A stretch of 60,542 nucleotides of DNA. Origin: an uncultured Clostridia bacterium. Lineage in GTDB: Bacteria; Bacillota; Clostridia; Christensenellales; Aristaeellaceae. Below, piece by piece: positions 49,402-59,200 of this stretch (positions are counted from its first letter, which is position 1; each line of letters opens with the position of its first letter). Both the position numbers and the translations under genes were made by a program. Under the pieces are notes generated by a model. It saw only the letters and a list, made by a program, of their open reading frames with translations, searched no databases and had not been told where the DNA came from. The stretch lies in assembly GCA_934647305.1 (NCBI GenBank), contig CAKUFI010000008.1, forward strand, positions 1-60,542, in the 5' to 3' direction.

Positions 49402-51576
49402 ATGAAACAGACAAAACAGGCAAAACCCTTTTCGCTGCCGGCGCGTCTGATCGCGATGTACCTGCTGGTGGTGGGCGTGGTGTGCCTGAGCTACCTGCCG
49501 ATGAGCGGCAGCGTGCGCGAGCGGCTGACGGCCAACTACAGGCGGCAGACGAACGACTCCTTCACGCGCAGCATGGAGCGCTTCAACGACTCGCTCCTGC
49601 AGCTCTACGGGGTGAGCGACGTCATGGCGGCGTATCCGTACTACTACGAGTGCCGGGCGGCGAAGGTCAGCGAGGTCACGCGGGAGTACCTGCCCAAGCT
49701 GTACATGACCGGGCGGCTGCTCACGCCCTACCTGGAGAACATCTCGGTGGTGGACAAGGCGTTCGTGCTGTTTTCGAACAGCCGGGCGGTGGTGGACAAC
49801 CGGCAGGTGTACCTGTCGCTGGAGGAGTTTCTGGGCTACGGGCTGGAAATCGCGGACTATCCCAGCTCGGAGCTCGGGCAGATGTTCGACTCGGGCGTGA
49901 GGCACCTGCAGATTGCCTCGGCGAAGGTGAACTCCAATTCGATCGGCAAGGCGCTGCTGCTGTTTGTCGATCGCAAGTATACCGGCGTGCGGGTGGGCGC
50001 GGTGTACAGCGAGCGGACGCTGCGCGATCTGTACGGCATGGAGCTGCTGCCGGAGGGGAGCGGCCTGACGGTGGAGAGCCAGACGGGCGGGACGCTGTAC
50101 CAGGCGGGCGGCAGAGGGAAGGGCTACGCGGCCTTTGCGGGCGAGTGTCCGCTTCTGAACCTGAAGGTGACGCTGAGCGTGCCCGAGGCCTACTACGCGG
50201 GCATGTTATCCAGCTTCGACAGCCTGTTCCTGCGCACGCTGATCGCGGCGGCGCTGTCCGGGCTTTTGCTGAGCGTGCTGTTTACCCTCAGGTCGTGGAA
50301 GCCGGTCAAGCAGCTGCTGGCGCTGTCCGGGCAGGGCGGAGTGCGCGGCGACGAGTACCTGCACATCGCTCAGCACATCCGCCGCGCGGGCGAGCGCATC
50401 GAGACGCTCAATACCGACCTGAGCCGCACCCACGGCGAGCTGTGCAGCAGCCTGTTTTCGCGCCTGCTCAGCGGCACGGTGTACACGGAGGAGGAGCGCA
50501 CGCTGTGCTGGCGGCTGTTTGCGCAGCTGCAGGGCCCCTGCCGGATCGCGCTGCTGAAGCTGACGGCGGCGGACGGCGCTCAGGCGGAGGGCGAGATGCT
50601 TTCGTTCCGGTTCCTGTCCTGCCTGGAAAAGGCGCGGGAAAACTGGGGCGCGTACTATCAGCAGGTGACACTGGATCAGCTGGCGCTGCTGCTGCCCGAG
50701 CGGGAGGACGCGTGTTCGGCGCTGGAGGAGCTGCTTTCGCCCAGCCAGACGCTGCTGGACGCGGCGGGCTATCGCCTGTCGGGCGGCATGAGCGACGCGT
50801 TTACCGGGCTCGACGGCGTACACACGGCCTGGCACCGGGCGCAGCTGGCGCTGGCGGGCGCGCGGGAGGATCAGCTGATCGCCTGCTTCGAGCACGACCA
50901 GCCGGCGCAGGATCGCCGCACGCTCGACTTCACCTCGCTGCAGCAGATTTACGAGCTGATGATGGCGGGGCAGGAGGCGGCGGTCGAGGACCTGCTGGGC
51001 GAGGTGCAGGACGGCCTGCTGCGCAGTGCGGACGACAAGCAGCCGGTGCTTCAGTGCTGCGCGCTGGTGCGGTTCGCGTTTGAGGAGGTGGTGCGGGACA
51101 TGCGCCTGACCGGCCTGCCGAAGGAGCTGACGCGGGTGAGCGAGACGGTCGGCGTGGGCGAGCTGTTCGACTCGCTGCGTCAGGACGCGCGCATGATTGC
51201 GCAGCGCCTTTGCGAGGTGCGCCGCCGCGCGGGCAGCGACCGCAGCCGTCAGGTGATGGACTACATCGCCGCGCACTATACCGAGCCCGCGCTGTGCGCC
51301 GAGCGGATCGGCGACGAGGTGGGCCTGTCAGCCAACAGCGTGTATCAGATCGTGCGGGAGCGCGCGGGCTGCTCGCTGGGCGAGTACGTGGAGGGCATGC
51401 GGCTGGCGCGCGCCTGCGAGCTGCTCAGGACGACCGCGTGTTCGGTCATGGCGATTTCCGACGCGTGCGGCTTCGGGGCGGCGGCGACCTTCTACCGGGT
51501 GTTCAAGCAGAAGTACGGCGTGACCCCCAGCCAGTGGCGAAAACAGCATGTAAAGGACGAAAACGGTGCGCAATGA
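49402..51576 (+). CDS. Membrane-bound AraC/YesN-type regulator
   Basis: 724 aa. Membrane helices at about 12-33 and 268-290 enclose an extracytoplasmic sensor of about 235 residues. A cytoplasmic linker (300-610) precedes the C-terminal AraC helix-turn-helix (about 620-715): MDYIAAHYTEPALCAERIGDEVGLS split, ISDACGFGAAATFYRVFKQKYGVTPSQWR. Such one-component sensors control adjacent oligosaccharide ABC transporters in Bacillota. The start at 49402 has GAGGTGG; the solute-binding gene follows 142 bp later. Confidence 0.88.
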   Translation: MKQTKQAKPFSLPARLIAMYLLVVGVVCLSYLPMSGSVRERLTANYRRQTNDSFTRSMERFNDSLLQLYGVSDVMAAYPYYYECRAAKVSEVTREYLPKLYMTGRLLTPYLENISVVDKAFVLFSNSRAVVDNRQVYLSLEEFLGYGLEIADYPSSELGQMFDSGVRHLQIASAKVNSNSIGKALLLFVDRKYTGVRVGAVYSERTLRDLYGMELLPEGSGLTVESQTGGTLYQAGGRGKGYAAFAGECPLLNLKVTLSVPEAYYAGMLSSFDSLFLRTLIAAALSGLLLSVLFTLRSWKPVKQLLALSGQGGVRGDEYLHIAQHIRRAGERIETLNTDLSRTHGELCSSLFSRLLSGTVYTEEERTLCWRLFAQLQGPCRIALLKLTAADGAQAEGEMLSFRFLSCLEKARENWGAYYQQVTLDQLALLLPEREDACSALEELLSPSQTLLDAAGYRLSGGMSDAFTGLDGVHTAWHRAQLALAGAREDQLIACFEHDQPAQDRRTLDFTSLQQIYELMMAGQEAAVEDLLGEVQDGLLRSADDKQPVLQCCALVRFAFEEVVRDMRLTGLPKELTRVSETVGVGELFDSLRQDARMIAQRLCEVRRRAGSDRSRQVMDYIAAHYTEPALCAERIGDEVGLSANSVYQIVRERAGCSLGEYVEGMRLARACELLRTTACSVMAISDACGFGAAATFYRVFKQKYGVTPSQWRKQHVKDENGAQ

Positions 51577-51718
51577 GAGAGCGCGTGCAGATTGTTACAC
51601 GCGAAACGGGCGGTTTTGAGAGCTTTTCCGGGGATTGTTTCTTTACGATTCGACGCGATTCGTGATTTAATGGAGCCACGGACAAAGTCCGACATACTTT
51701 TTGAAGGAGGCAATCCCC

Positions 51719-53401
51719 ATGACAAAACGACTGCTTTCCCTGCTCCTGTGCGCGCTCATCGCGCTGAGCTGCGCGGGCGCGCTGGCCGAGGGCGACCTGG
51801 CCATGTCCGACGTGCCCGGCATGACGGCGGCGGGCGTGCTGCCCATCGCGCCGGACGGCGTGACGCTGACGGTCGGCCTGACCGCGCAGTCCAACGTGGT
51901 GGACTACAGCACCAACGACTTCACCCTCTGGATCAAGGACAAGACCGGCATCACCTTCGACTTCTTCTTCCTGCCCAGCACCGAGACTGCGCAGAAGGTC
52001 GACCTGATGATCGCCGCCAATGAGAAGCTGCCCGACATTCTGCTGGAGGGCATCAGCGACAAGGTGTACTATGGCCGGCAGGGCGTGCTGCTGCCCATGA
52101 ACGAGTACTTTGAAAAGTACGCCCATTACTTCAACGAGACCACCGAGAAGTATCTCAGCGAGGAGACGCGCGAGCTGCTCAAGAGCCAGATGTACGCCTG
52201 GGACGGCAAGATCTATGCCTTCCCCTACCTCCTCAACAGCCTGGGCAACGACAACGAAAACATCTTCTATATCAATAAGACCTGGCTGGACAAGCTGAAT
52301 CTGGCCGTGCCCACGACCACCGACGAGCTGTATACCGCGCTCAAGGCCTTCAAGGAAGAGGATCCCAACGGCAACGGCCAGGCCGACGAGCTGCCGCTGA
52401 TGGGCTATAATTCCGCGGATCGACGCGGCGACGTGGTGGGCAACCTGCTCAACGCCTTCCTGTACTATCCCTATAACACCAACGCCCGCCTGGTGGTGAA
52501 CGACGGCGTGGTGTCCTCCGCCCTGACCAGCGAGGCGCTGCGCGAGGGTCTGCGCTACTGCCGCAAGCTGTACGCCGAGGGTCTGATCTCCGAGCTGTCC
52601 ATGACCCAGGCGCCCGAGCAGCTCAAGGCCATCATCGACCGCCCCGCCGCTGAGGATACCGTGGTCGGCATGGTCGCCACCCACGCGCTCAGCGCCGCCT
52701 GCGGCTGGTCGACCGAGCAGGCCGATTCCAAGGTCTTTGAGTACGTCTCCATGGAGCCCCTGACCGGCCCCGAGGGCGTGCGCTACGCCGCCCAGGCCAA
52801 GAGCGGCTTTGGCTCCGACGTGGCCATCACCAAGGACTGCAAGACCCCCGAAATCGCCTTCCGCTGGATGGACTACATGTGCGACCTCGAGGCGGGCATG
52901 ACCTTCCGCTATGGCAAGCCCGACTATGACTGGTTCTTTGCCGCTGAGGGCGAAAAGGACAAGTTCGGCCATCAGGCGCTCTTCAGGAACCCCACCGATC
53001 ACGACGTGCCCTGGGCGCTCGAATCCCAGAACACCGTGTGGAGGCTCGCGACCTGCCGTATTTGGGCCGAGGAAACGATGGGCTTCGCCGCGGTGAAGGT
53101 GGACAACAAGGTACAGCAGTACCGTCAGGAAATCTTTGACAGCGGCGTGGCCGCGCGCCTGGGCTGCCAGCCCGACGAGGTGTTCGTGCTGCCCGTGTAC
53201 AACGAGGAGGAGACCGAGGTCGTCAACGAGTACGGCCCGATGATCTGGGAGTACTCCAACGAGGCGCGCAACCTGTTCGTCACCGGCGAGCTGGATCTGG
53301 ACAAGGACTGGGACGAGTATCTCGCCAAGCTGGAGAACATCGGCCTGAACGAGTACATCGCCGCCTCGCAGACCTGCTACGACCGCATGCAGGCAGGCTG
53401 A
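51719..53401 (+). CDS. Extracellular solute-binding protein (LplA-type sugar ABC transporter)
   Basis: 560 aa. Signal peptide MTKRLLSLLLCALIALSCAG with an AxA site (GALA before EGD). SBP family 1 features: GVTLTVGLTAQ, DKTGITFDFFFLP, LPDILLEG, YAWDGKIYAFPY, IFYINKTWLDKLNL, DPNGNGQADELPL. A cysteine lies in the signal region but the sequence ALSC is not a good lipobox, so anchoring is uncertain. AAGGAGG site. It works with the two downstream permeases, and a P palindrome starts on the base after its stop. Confidence 0.92.
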   Translation: MTKRLLSLLLCALIALSCAGALAEGDLAMSDVPGMTAAGVLPIAPDGVTLTVGLTAQSNVVDYSTNDFTLWIKDKTGITFDFFFLPSTETAQKVDLMIAANEKLPDILLEGISDKVYYGRQGVLLPMNEYFEKYAHYFNETTEKYLSEETRELLKSQMYAWDGKIYAFPYLLNSLGNDNENIFYINKTWLDKLNLAVPTTTDELYTALKAFKEEDPNGNGQADELPLMGYNSADRRGDVVGNLLNAFLYYPYNTNARLVVNDGVVSSALTSEALREGLRYCRKLYAEGLISELSMTQAPEQLKAIIDRPAAEDTVVGMVATHALSAACGWSTEQADSKVFEYVSMEPLTGPEGVRYAAQAKSGFGSDVAITKDCKTPEIAFRWMDYMCDLEAGMTFRYGKPDYDWFFAAEGEKDKFGHQALFRNPTDHDVPWALESQNTVWRLATCRIWAEETMGFAAVKVDNKVQQYRQEIFDSGVAARLGCQPDEVFVLPVYNEEETEVVNEYGPMIWEYSNEARNLFVTGELDLDKDWDEYLAKLENIGLNEYIAASQTCYDRMQAG

Positions 53402-54030
53402 CCGGGCAGTGCCCGGCTCCACTTGCTGCCGCCGGTTCTGGCGACGTCCCTGAGGGCCATAGATTAAAGCCCTCAGGGACTGCGAATTCGCAGGCTTCCC
53501 TGCGGATTGAGGGCCGGGCGGTGCCCGGTGCCACTAGCTACCGCCGGGCAGGCTGAGCCTGCACGCAACTGCTAGCGCCGGTCGGCCGTGCCGACAGCCA
53601 CTAGCTGCCGCCGGTTCTATCGACGACCGTTGGCCGCCATAGATTGAAGCGGCCAAGGTCTTCGCCGGGCAGTGCCCGGAGCCGGTTGCTGCCGCCGGTC
53701 GGCCGTGCCGACAGCCACTAGCTGCTGCCGGTTCTAGCGACGACCATTGGCCGCCATAGATTGAAGCGGCCAAGGTCTTCGCCGGGCAGTGCCCGGAGCC
53801 GGTTGCTGCCGCCGGTCGGCCGTGCCGACAGCCACTAGCTGCCGCGCATTCTATCGACGACCGTTGGCCGCCATAGATTGAAGCGGCCAAGGTCTTCGCC
53901 GGGCAGTGCCCGGAACCGGTTGCTGCCGCCGGACGGAACACGAAATTGGGAACCATAGATTCGAGTTCCCAATTTCTCCGGTTTTCCGGATTCCCGGAAA
54001 ACGCCGGTCGGCGCTGCCGACTCGGGCAAA
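53402..54030 (+). repeat. Large P-H array between the solute-binding and permease genes
   Basis: About 630 bp. P at 53402-53416, H GTCCCTGAGGGC / GCCCTCAGGGAC, two P, then a 117-bp unit (P GTCGGCCGTGCCGAC, linker, H GACCGTTGGCCGC / GCGGCCAAGGTC, P CCGGGCAGTGCCCGG, linker) in three tandem copies starting at 53581, 53698 and 53815, then H GAAATTGGGAAC / GTTCCCAATTT and a TTTTCCGG hairpin. Five H hairpins in all. It splits what would otherwise be one operon. Confidence 0.9.
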
Positions 54031-54153
54031 CTGAAACTCAGACCTCTCCCGGGAAGCACCTGCCGCCTTGAAAGCAGGGCAGGGGACGCTTTCCGGGAGC
54101 TTTGTTTTCGTCGGCGCTGCCGACTGATTCGTTCATCGAAAGGGGAGAGCCCC

Positions 54154-55077
54154 GTGACAAAATTCATTCGCCGCTTCCGGGAGTACTGGCAGCTGCACCT
54201 GTTCCTGCTTCCGGGCGTGGTTTACCTGCTGATTTTCTGCTATTATCCCATGCTGGGCCTGCAGATTGCCTTCAAGGACTATCAGGTGGTCAACGGCATC
54301 TGGGGCAGCCCGTGGGTGGGGCTGAAGCACTTTGAGAAGTTCTTCGGCTCGATCTACTTCGCCCGCGTGGTGGGCAACACATTCAAGATTTCGCTCTACT
54401 CGCTGCTGGTGGGCTTCCCGCTGCCGGTGCTGTTCGCGCTGATGCTCAACGTGATGCGCAACCTGCGCCTGAAGAAGTTCGTGCAGACCGTGACCTACAT
54501 TCCGCACTTCATCTCGACCGTGGTCATGGTGGGCATGCTGTTTCAGCTGTTCAGTCCGGTCGTGGGCATCTACGGAAACCTCTACCGCCTGCTGACCAAC
54601 GGCGTGTATCCCGAGGATCTGTTCGGCAAGAGCGGCTCGTTCATTCACATGTACGTCTGGTCGGACGTGTGGCAGAGCCTGGGCTGGAGCTCGATCATCT
54701 ACGTGGCCGCGCTCACCGGCGTGTCCGGCGAGCTGCACGAGGCCGCCATGATCGACGGCGCGACCCGCTGGCAGCGCGTCTGGGCGGTCGATCTGCCCTG
54801 CATACTGCCCACCGTGTGCATCATGCTGATTCTGCGCTGCGGCTCGATTCTGTCGGTCGGGTTCGAGAAAATCTACCTGATGCAGAACAGCGTCAACCTC
54901 AAGGCCAGCGAGGTCATCTCGACCTATGTCTACAAGGAAGGCCTGGGCAAGGGCACGCGCGGCTTTTCCTACGGCGCGGCGGTCGGCCTGTTCAACTCGG
55001 TCGTCAACTTCGTCATGCTGGTGCTCGTGAACGCCCTGACGCGCAGGCTCAGCGGCAACACGACCAGTCTGTGGTAA
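54154..55077 (+). CDS. Sugar ABC transporter permease (LplB-type)
   Basis: 307 aa, GTG start behind AGGGGAG. Six membrane helices: LFLLPGVVYLLIFCYYPMLG, GSPWVGLKHFEKFF, VTYIPHFISTVVMVGM, and the EAA-like cytoplasmic loop ELHEAAMIDGATRWQRVW. Imports oligosaccharides with the second permease and the solute-binding protein. The shared ATPase is not encoded here, as is common for this class. It is the intact relative of the broken permease at 14000-14794. Confidence 0.94.
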   Translation: MTKFIRRFREYWQLHLFLLPGVVYLLIFCYYPMLGLQIAFKDYQVVNGIWGSPWVGLKHFEKFFGSIYFARVVGNTFKISLYSLLVGFPLPVLFALMLNVMRNLRLKKFVQTVTYIPHFISTVVMVGMLFQLFSPVVGIYGNLYRLLTNGVYPEDLFGKSGSFIHMYVWSDVWQSLGWSSIIYVAALTGVSGELHEAAMIDGATRWQRVWAVDLPCILPTVCIMLILRCGSILSVGFEKIYLMQNSVNLKASEVISTYVYKEGLGKGTRGFSYGAAVGLFNSVVNFVMLVLVNALTRRLSGNTTSLW

Positions 55078-55091
55078 GGAGGCGACGCACT

Positions 55092-55982
55092 GTGAGTAAA
55101 AAACATGCCATCCGCGATCCGCGCTCCGACCGCGTGCTCTACGCGGTTTCCGGCGCGATTCTGTTCCTGTTCACGCTGACCATCATCTATCCGCTGATCT
55201 TCATCGTCAGCTGTTCGTTTTCATCGGGCGTGGCCGTCGCCACCGGGCGGGTGTACCTGTGGCCGGTCGGCTTTACGCTGGACGGGTACAAGGCGGTGTT
55301 CAGCTACGCGCGCGTGCTCGTGGGCTACCGCAACACGCTGTTTTACACCCTGGTCGGCACGCTGATCAACGTGACGCTGACCCTGATCACCGCCTATCCG
55401 CTCGCCATGCCCGGCATGCAGGGAAAGCGGCTGTACCTGTTCCTGTTCACCTTCACGATGTTCTTCTCGGGCGGCCTGGTGCCCACCTACCTGCTCGTGA
55501 GCCGCCTGCGCATGACCAACACCGTCTGGGCCATGCTCATCCCGGGCGCGCTGAGCGTGTACAACATGATCGTCGCGCGCACCTTCATTCAGAACAGTAT
55601 TCCGGTCGAGCTGCTCGAGGCAGCGCGCATCGACGGCTGCTCCTGGGGCAAGTACTTCCTGCACGTCGTGCTGCCCCTGTCCAAGGCGGTCATCGCCGTC
55701 ATCACGCTGTTCTACGCTGTCGGCCACTGGAACGCGTACTTCGGCGCGTTTATCTACCTGAGTGATCGCAGTCTGCACCCGCTGCAGCTGGTGCTGCGCG
55801 AGATACTGGTCGAGAACAGCATCGAAGTCACCGACGTGGAGCTGGAGAACGCGCGGCAGAACATGCGCGATCTGCTCAAGTACGCGCTGATCGTCGTGTC
55901 CACCGTACCCGTGTTGTGCTTCTATCCGTTTGTGCAGAAGTACTTCGTGACCGGCGTGATGGTCGGCTCGATCAAGGGATAA
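55092..55982 (+). CDS. Sugar ABC transporter permease (YtcP/LplC-type)
   Basis: 296 aa, GTG start with AAGGAGG 9 nt upstream, 14 bp after the first permease. LFTLTIIYPLIFIVSCSFSS, MFFSGGLVPTYLLV, and EAA motif PVELLEAARIDGCSWGKYF; C-terminal YFVTGVMVGSIKG is typical of the family. Ends before a strong terminator. Confidence 0.94.
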   Translation: MSKKHAIRDPRSDRVLYAVSGAILFLFTLTIIYPLIFIVSCSFSSGVAVATGRVYLWPVGFTLDGYKAVFSYARVLVGYRNTLFYTLVGTLINVTLTLITAYPLAMPGMQGKRLYLFLFTFTMFFSGGLVPTYLLVSRLRMTNTVWAMLIPGALSVYNMIVARTFIQNSIPVELLEAARIDGCSWGKYFLHVVLPLSKAVIAVITLFYAVGHWNAYFGAFIYLSDRSLHPLQLVLREILVENSIEVTDVELENARQNMRDLLKYALIVVSTVPVLCFYPFVQKYFVTGVMVGSIKG

Positions 55983-56011
55983 CATGGTTCCGCGCCGCAG
56001 AGGCGGCGCGG

Positions 56012-56053
56012 ACGCGAGGGAGGGGCGCATCTGCGCCCCTCCCTCGCGTTTTT
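56012..56053 (+). terminator. Rho-independent terminator of the sugar permease operon
   Basis: A 17-bp perfect stem beginning ACGCGAGGGAGGGGCGC, loop ATCT, followed by TTTTT. Confidence 0.95.
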
Positions 56054-56148
56054 GTCACCGGCTGCCCTGCGGCTCCGGCGGAGCCGTGGGTGGGGTGTGG
56101 GAAGGAGCGCGCCGTTCAGGCCGTCCTCCCCGGCGAAGCGGACACAAA

Positions 56149-56180
56149 AAACTCCCGCCAGGAATTCCTGGCGGGAGTTT
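56149..56180. terminator. Terminator of ileS (bidirectional palindrome)
   Basis: AAACTCCCGCCAGG aatt CCTGGCGGGAGTTT, a perfect palindrome with TTTTTGTG on the minus side, 21 bp after the ileS stop. Confidence 0.9.
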
Positions 56181-56201
56181 CTGCGTCCGGCGGCCTCGGG
56201 C

Positions 56202-59200
56202 TTACGCGTTGTGCACGCGCACGCTCAGGCTGGCCTTTTCGCCGTTGATGCTCCAGTCCTGGGTCACGCCGTCCTCGAGCGCGGCGCCCACAGTCAGGGA
56301 CACACCCAGCACGGCAGACTTGATTTCCTCGGCGAAGCGGGAGGCGATGTCCTCGAGCTTCTCGGTGGCATTGAGCGCGACGTCGATGCGGTCGGTGACC
56401 TCGAAATCGGCGTCCTTGCGCATGTTCTGTACCTTGGAGATGATCTCGCGGACATAGCCCTCCTCGATCAGTTCGGGGGTGAGGTTGGTATCGATGACCA
56501 CGGTCATGTCGCCAGAAATTTCCGCGACGAAGCCGGGCTTCTGGATGGGCCTGGTGAGCACGTCATCCTTGCCCAGGGTCACGGTCGTGCCGTCCAACTC
56601 GAAGGAGACCTCTTCGCCGCGCTCGAACGCGTCCACGACGGCGTTGCCGTCCATTTCCTTCAGGTGCGCGCCGATCTTGCCCAGGAGCTTGCCGTACTTC
56701 GGGCCGAGGGTGCGCATCTGCGGCTTGAGCTCATAGGTGGTGAACTCGCGCGCGTCGGAGACGAACTTGACCTGCTTGACGTTGAGCTCGCCCTTGATGA
56801 GGTCGGTGATTTCGCCCTCGAGCGTGGAGCCCTTGACGTAGAGCGTGGAGATGGGCTGGCGCACCTTGATGTTGGCGCCGCTGCGGCAGGCGCGGCCCAT
56901 GGTGACCGCCTCGATGACCTCGTCCATGTCCTTCTCCAGCTGGGGATCGATCAGGGACTCGTCGCACTTCGGGAAGTCGCTCAGGTGCACCGATTCGGGC
57001 GCGCCCGGGATCACGCCGGCGACCAGGTTCTGGTACATGGTCTCGGTCATGAAGGGGATGTAGGGGGCGCACAGGCCGCACAGCGTGGTCAGCACGGTGT
57101 ACAGCGTGTCGAAGGCGGCCAGCTTGTCGCCCTCCATGCCCTTGCCCCAGAAGCGCTCGCGGGACAGGCGGACGTACCAGTTGGACAGCTCGTCCACGAA
57201 GTCGGAGATGGCGCGGGCGGTTTCGGTTACCTTGTACTCGGACAGGCCCTCGTCCACGTACTTGATCAGCGTGTGCAGGCGGGAGAGCACCCACTTGTCC
57301 ATCAGGCTCCTGTCCTCGGGCTTCGCCTTCTGGGTGGAAGGATCGAAGTGGTCGATCGAGGCATAGAGCGTGAAGAAGGAATAGGTGTTCCACAGCGTGC
57401 CCATGAACTTGCGCTGCATCTCGCTGACCAGGTCGCCCGAGAAGCGGGTGGGCAGCCAGGGGGCGGCGGAGGCGTAGAAGTACCAGCGCACCGCGTCGGC
57501 GCCCTGCTTGTTGAGCACCTCCCAGGGATCGACGACGTTGCCCAGGTGCTTGGACATCTTGCGGCCCTCGGCGTCCTGCACGTGGCCCATGACCAGGCAG
57601 TTTTTGAACGGCGAGCAGTCGAAGATCAGCGTGGAGATGGCCATGAGGGTGTAGAACCAGCCGCGGGTCTGGTCGATGGCCTCGGAGATGAAGTCGGCCG
57701 GGAAGTTCTGCTCGAACTTCTCCTTATTTTCAAAGGGATAGTGCCACTGGGCGAAGGGCATGGAGCCGGAGTCGTACCAGCAGTCGATGACCTCGGGGGT
57801 GCGGTGCATTTCGCCTCCGCACTCGGGGCAGGTCAGGGTGACCTGGTCGATGTAGGGGCGGTGCAGCTCCAGCGGCTCGGGGATGTTGTGGCCCAGCTCG
57901 TAGAGCTCCTTCTTGGAGCCGATGACGTGCATATGGCCGCACTTGCACACCCACACGGGCAGCGGCGTGCCCCAGTAGCGCTCGCGGGACAGACCCCAGT
58001 CGATGACGTTGTCCAGGAAGTTGCCGAAGCGGCCCTCCTTGATGTTGTCCGGATACCAGTTGACCGTGCGGTTGTTGCGCATCAGCTGATCGTGCACCGC
58101 GGTCATGCGGATGAACCAGGTGGAGCGGGCGTAGTAGATCAGCGGGGTGTCGCAGCGCCAGCAGAAGGGATAGTCATGGGTGAACTCGGGCGCGGCGACC
58201 AGCAGGCCCCGCTTCTCCAGGTCCTCGAGAACCAGCGGATCGGCCTTCTTGATGAACACGCCCGGCCAGTCGGTGCGCTTGTCCATCTGACCCTTGGTAT
58301 CCACCAGCTGCAGGAAGGGGATCTTGTGCTCGCGGCCCACGCGCGCGTCGTCCTCACCGAAGGCGGGGGCCTGGTGCACGATGCCGGTACCGTCGGTCAT
58401 GGTGACGTAGTCGTCGGCGACGACCATCCAGGCGTTTTCTTCATTTTCAACGCCCTTGATGACCTCCTTCTGGAAAGCAAACAGCGGCTCGTAACGCATG
58501 CCGACCAGGTCGCTGCCGGGGAAGGTGGTCTTGTTGGTGATTTCCTTGTCGCCCATAATCGAGGGGATCAGCGCGTCGGCCATGATGATGGTGCGGCCTT
58601 CGCAGTCGAAGCGGGCGTAGGTTTCGTGGCCGTTGACGCACAGCGCGACGTTGCTGGGCAGCGTCCAGGGGGTGGTCGTCCAGGCGTAGAGGTAGGTGTT
58701 CTCCTCGCCCTTGACCGGGAAGCGGACGATTGCCGAGCGCTCGGTCACGCTCTTGTAGCCCTGGCTGACCTCGTGGCTGGACAGCGCGGTGCCGCAGCGG
58801 GGGCAGTAGGGAACCACCTTGTGGCCCTTGTACAGCAGGCCCATCTCGAAGATCTTCTTCAGCGACCACCACTCGGACTCGATGTAGTTGTCCTCATAGG
58901 TGACGTAGGGGTGCTCCATGTCGGCCCAGAAGCCGACGCGCTCGGACATCTCTTCCCACATGCCCTTGTATTTCCAGACGGACTCCTTGCACTTCTTGAT
59001 GAAGGGCTCGATGCCGTACTTCTCGATCTGCTCCTTGCCGTCCAGGCCCAGCAGCTTCTCGACCTCCAGCTCGACCGGCAGGCCGTGGGTATCCCAGCCG
59101 GCCTTGCGCAGCACGTTCTTGCCCTTCATGGTCTGATAGCGCGGGATCAGGTCCTTGATCGCGCGGGTCTCGATGTGGCCGATGTGCGGCTTGCCGTTAG

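Noticed and set aside
53581..53931. Integron attC array
   Set aside because: No cassettes between the hairpins, no conserved GTTRRRY core ends and no integrase; the loop rather than the ends is conserved.
53402..54030. CRISPR array
   Set aside because: Repeats are palindromic modules with no unique spacers of constant length and no cas genes nearby; the 117-bp units are near-identical throughout.
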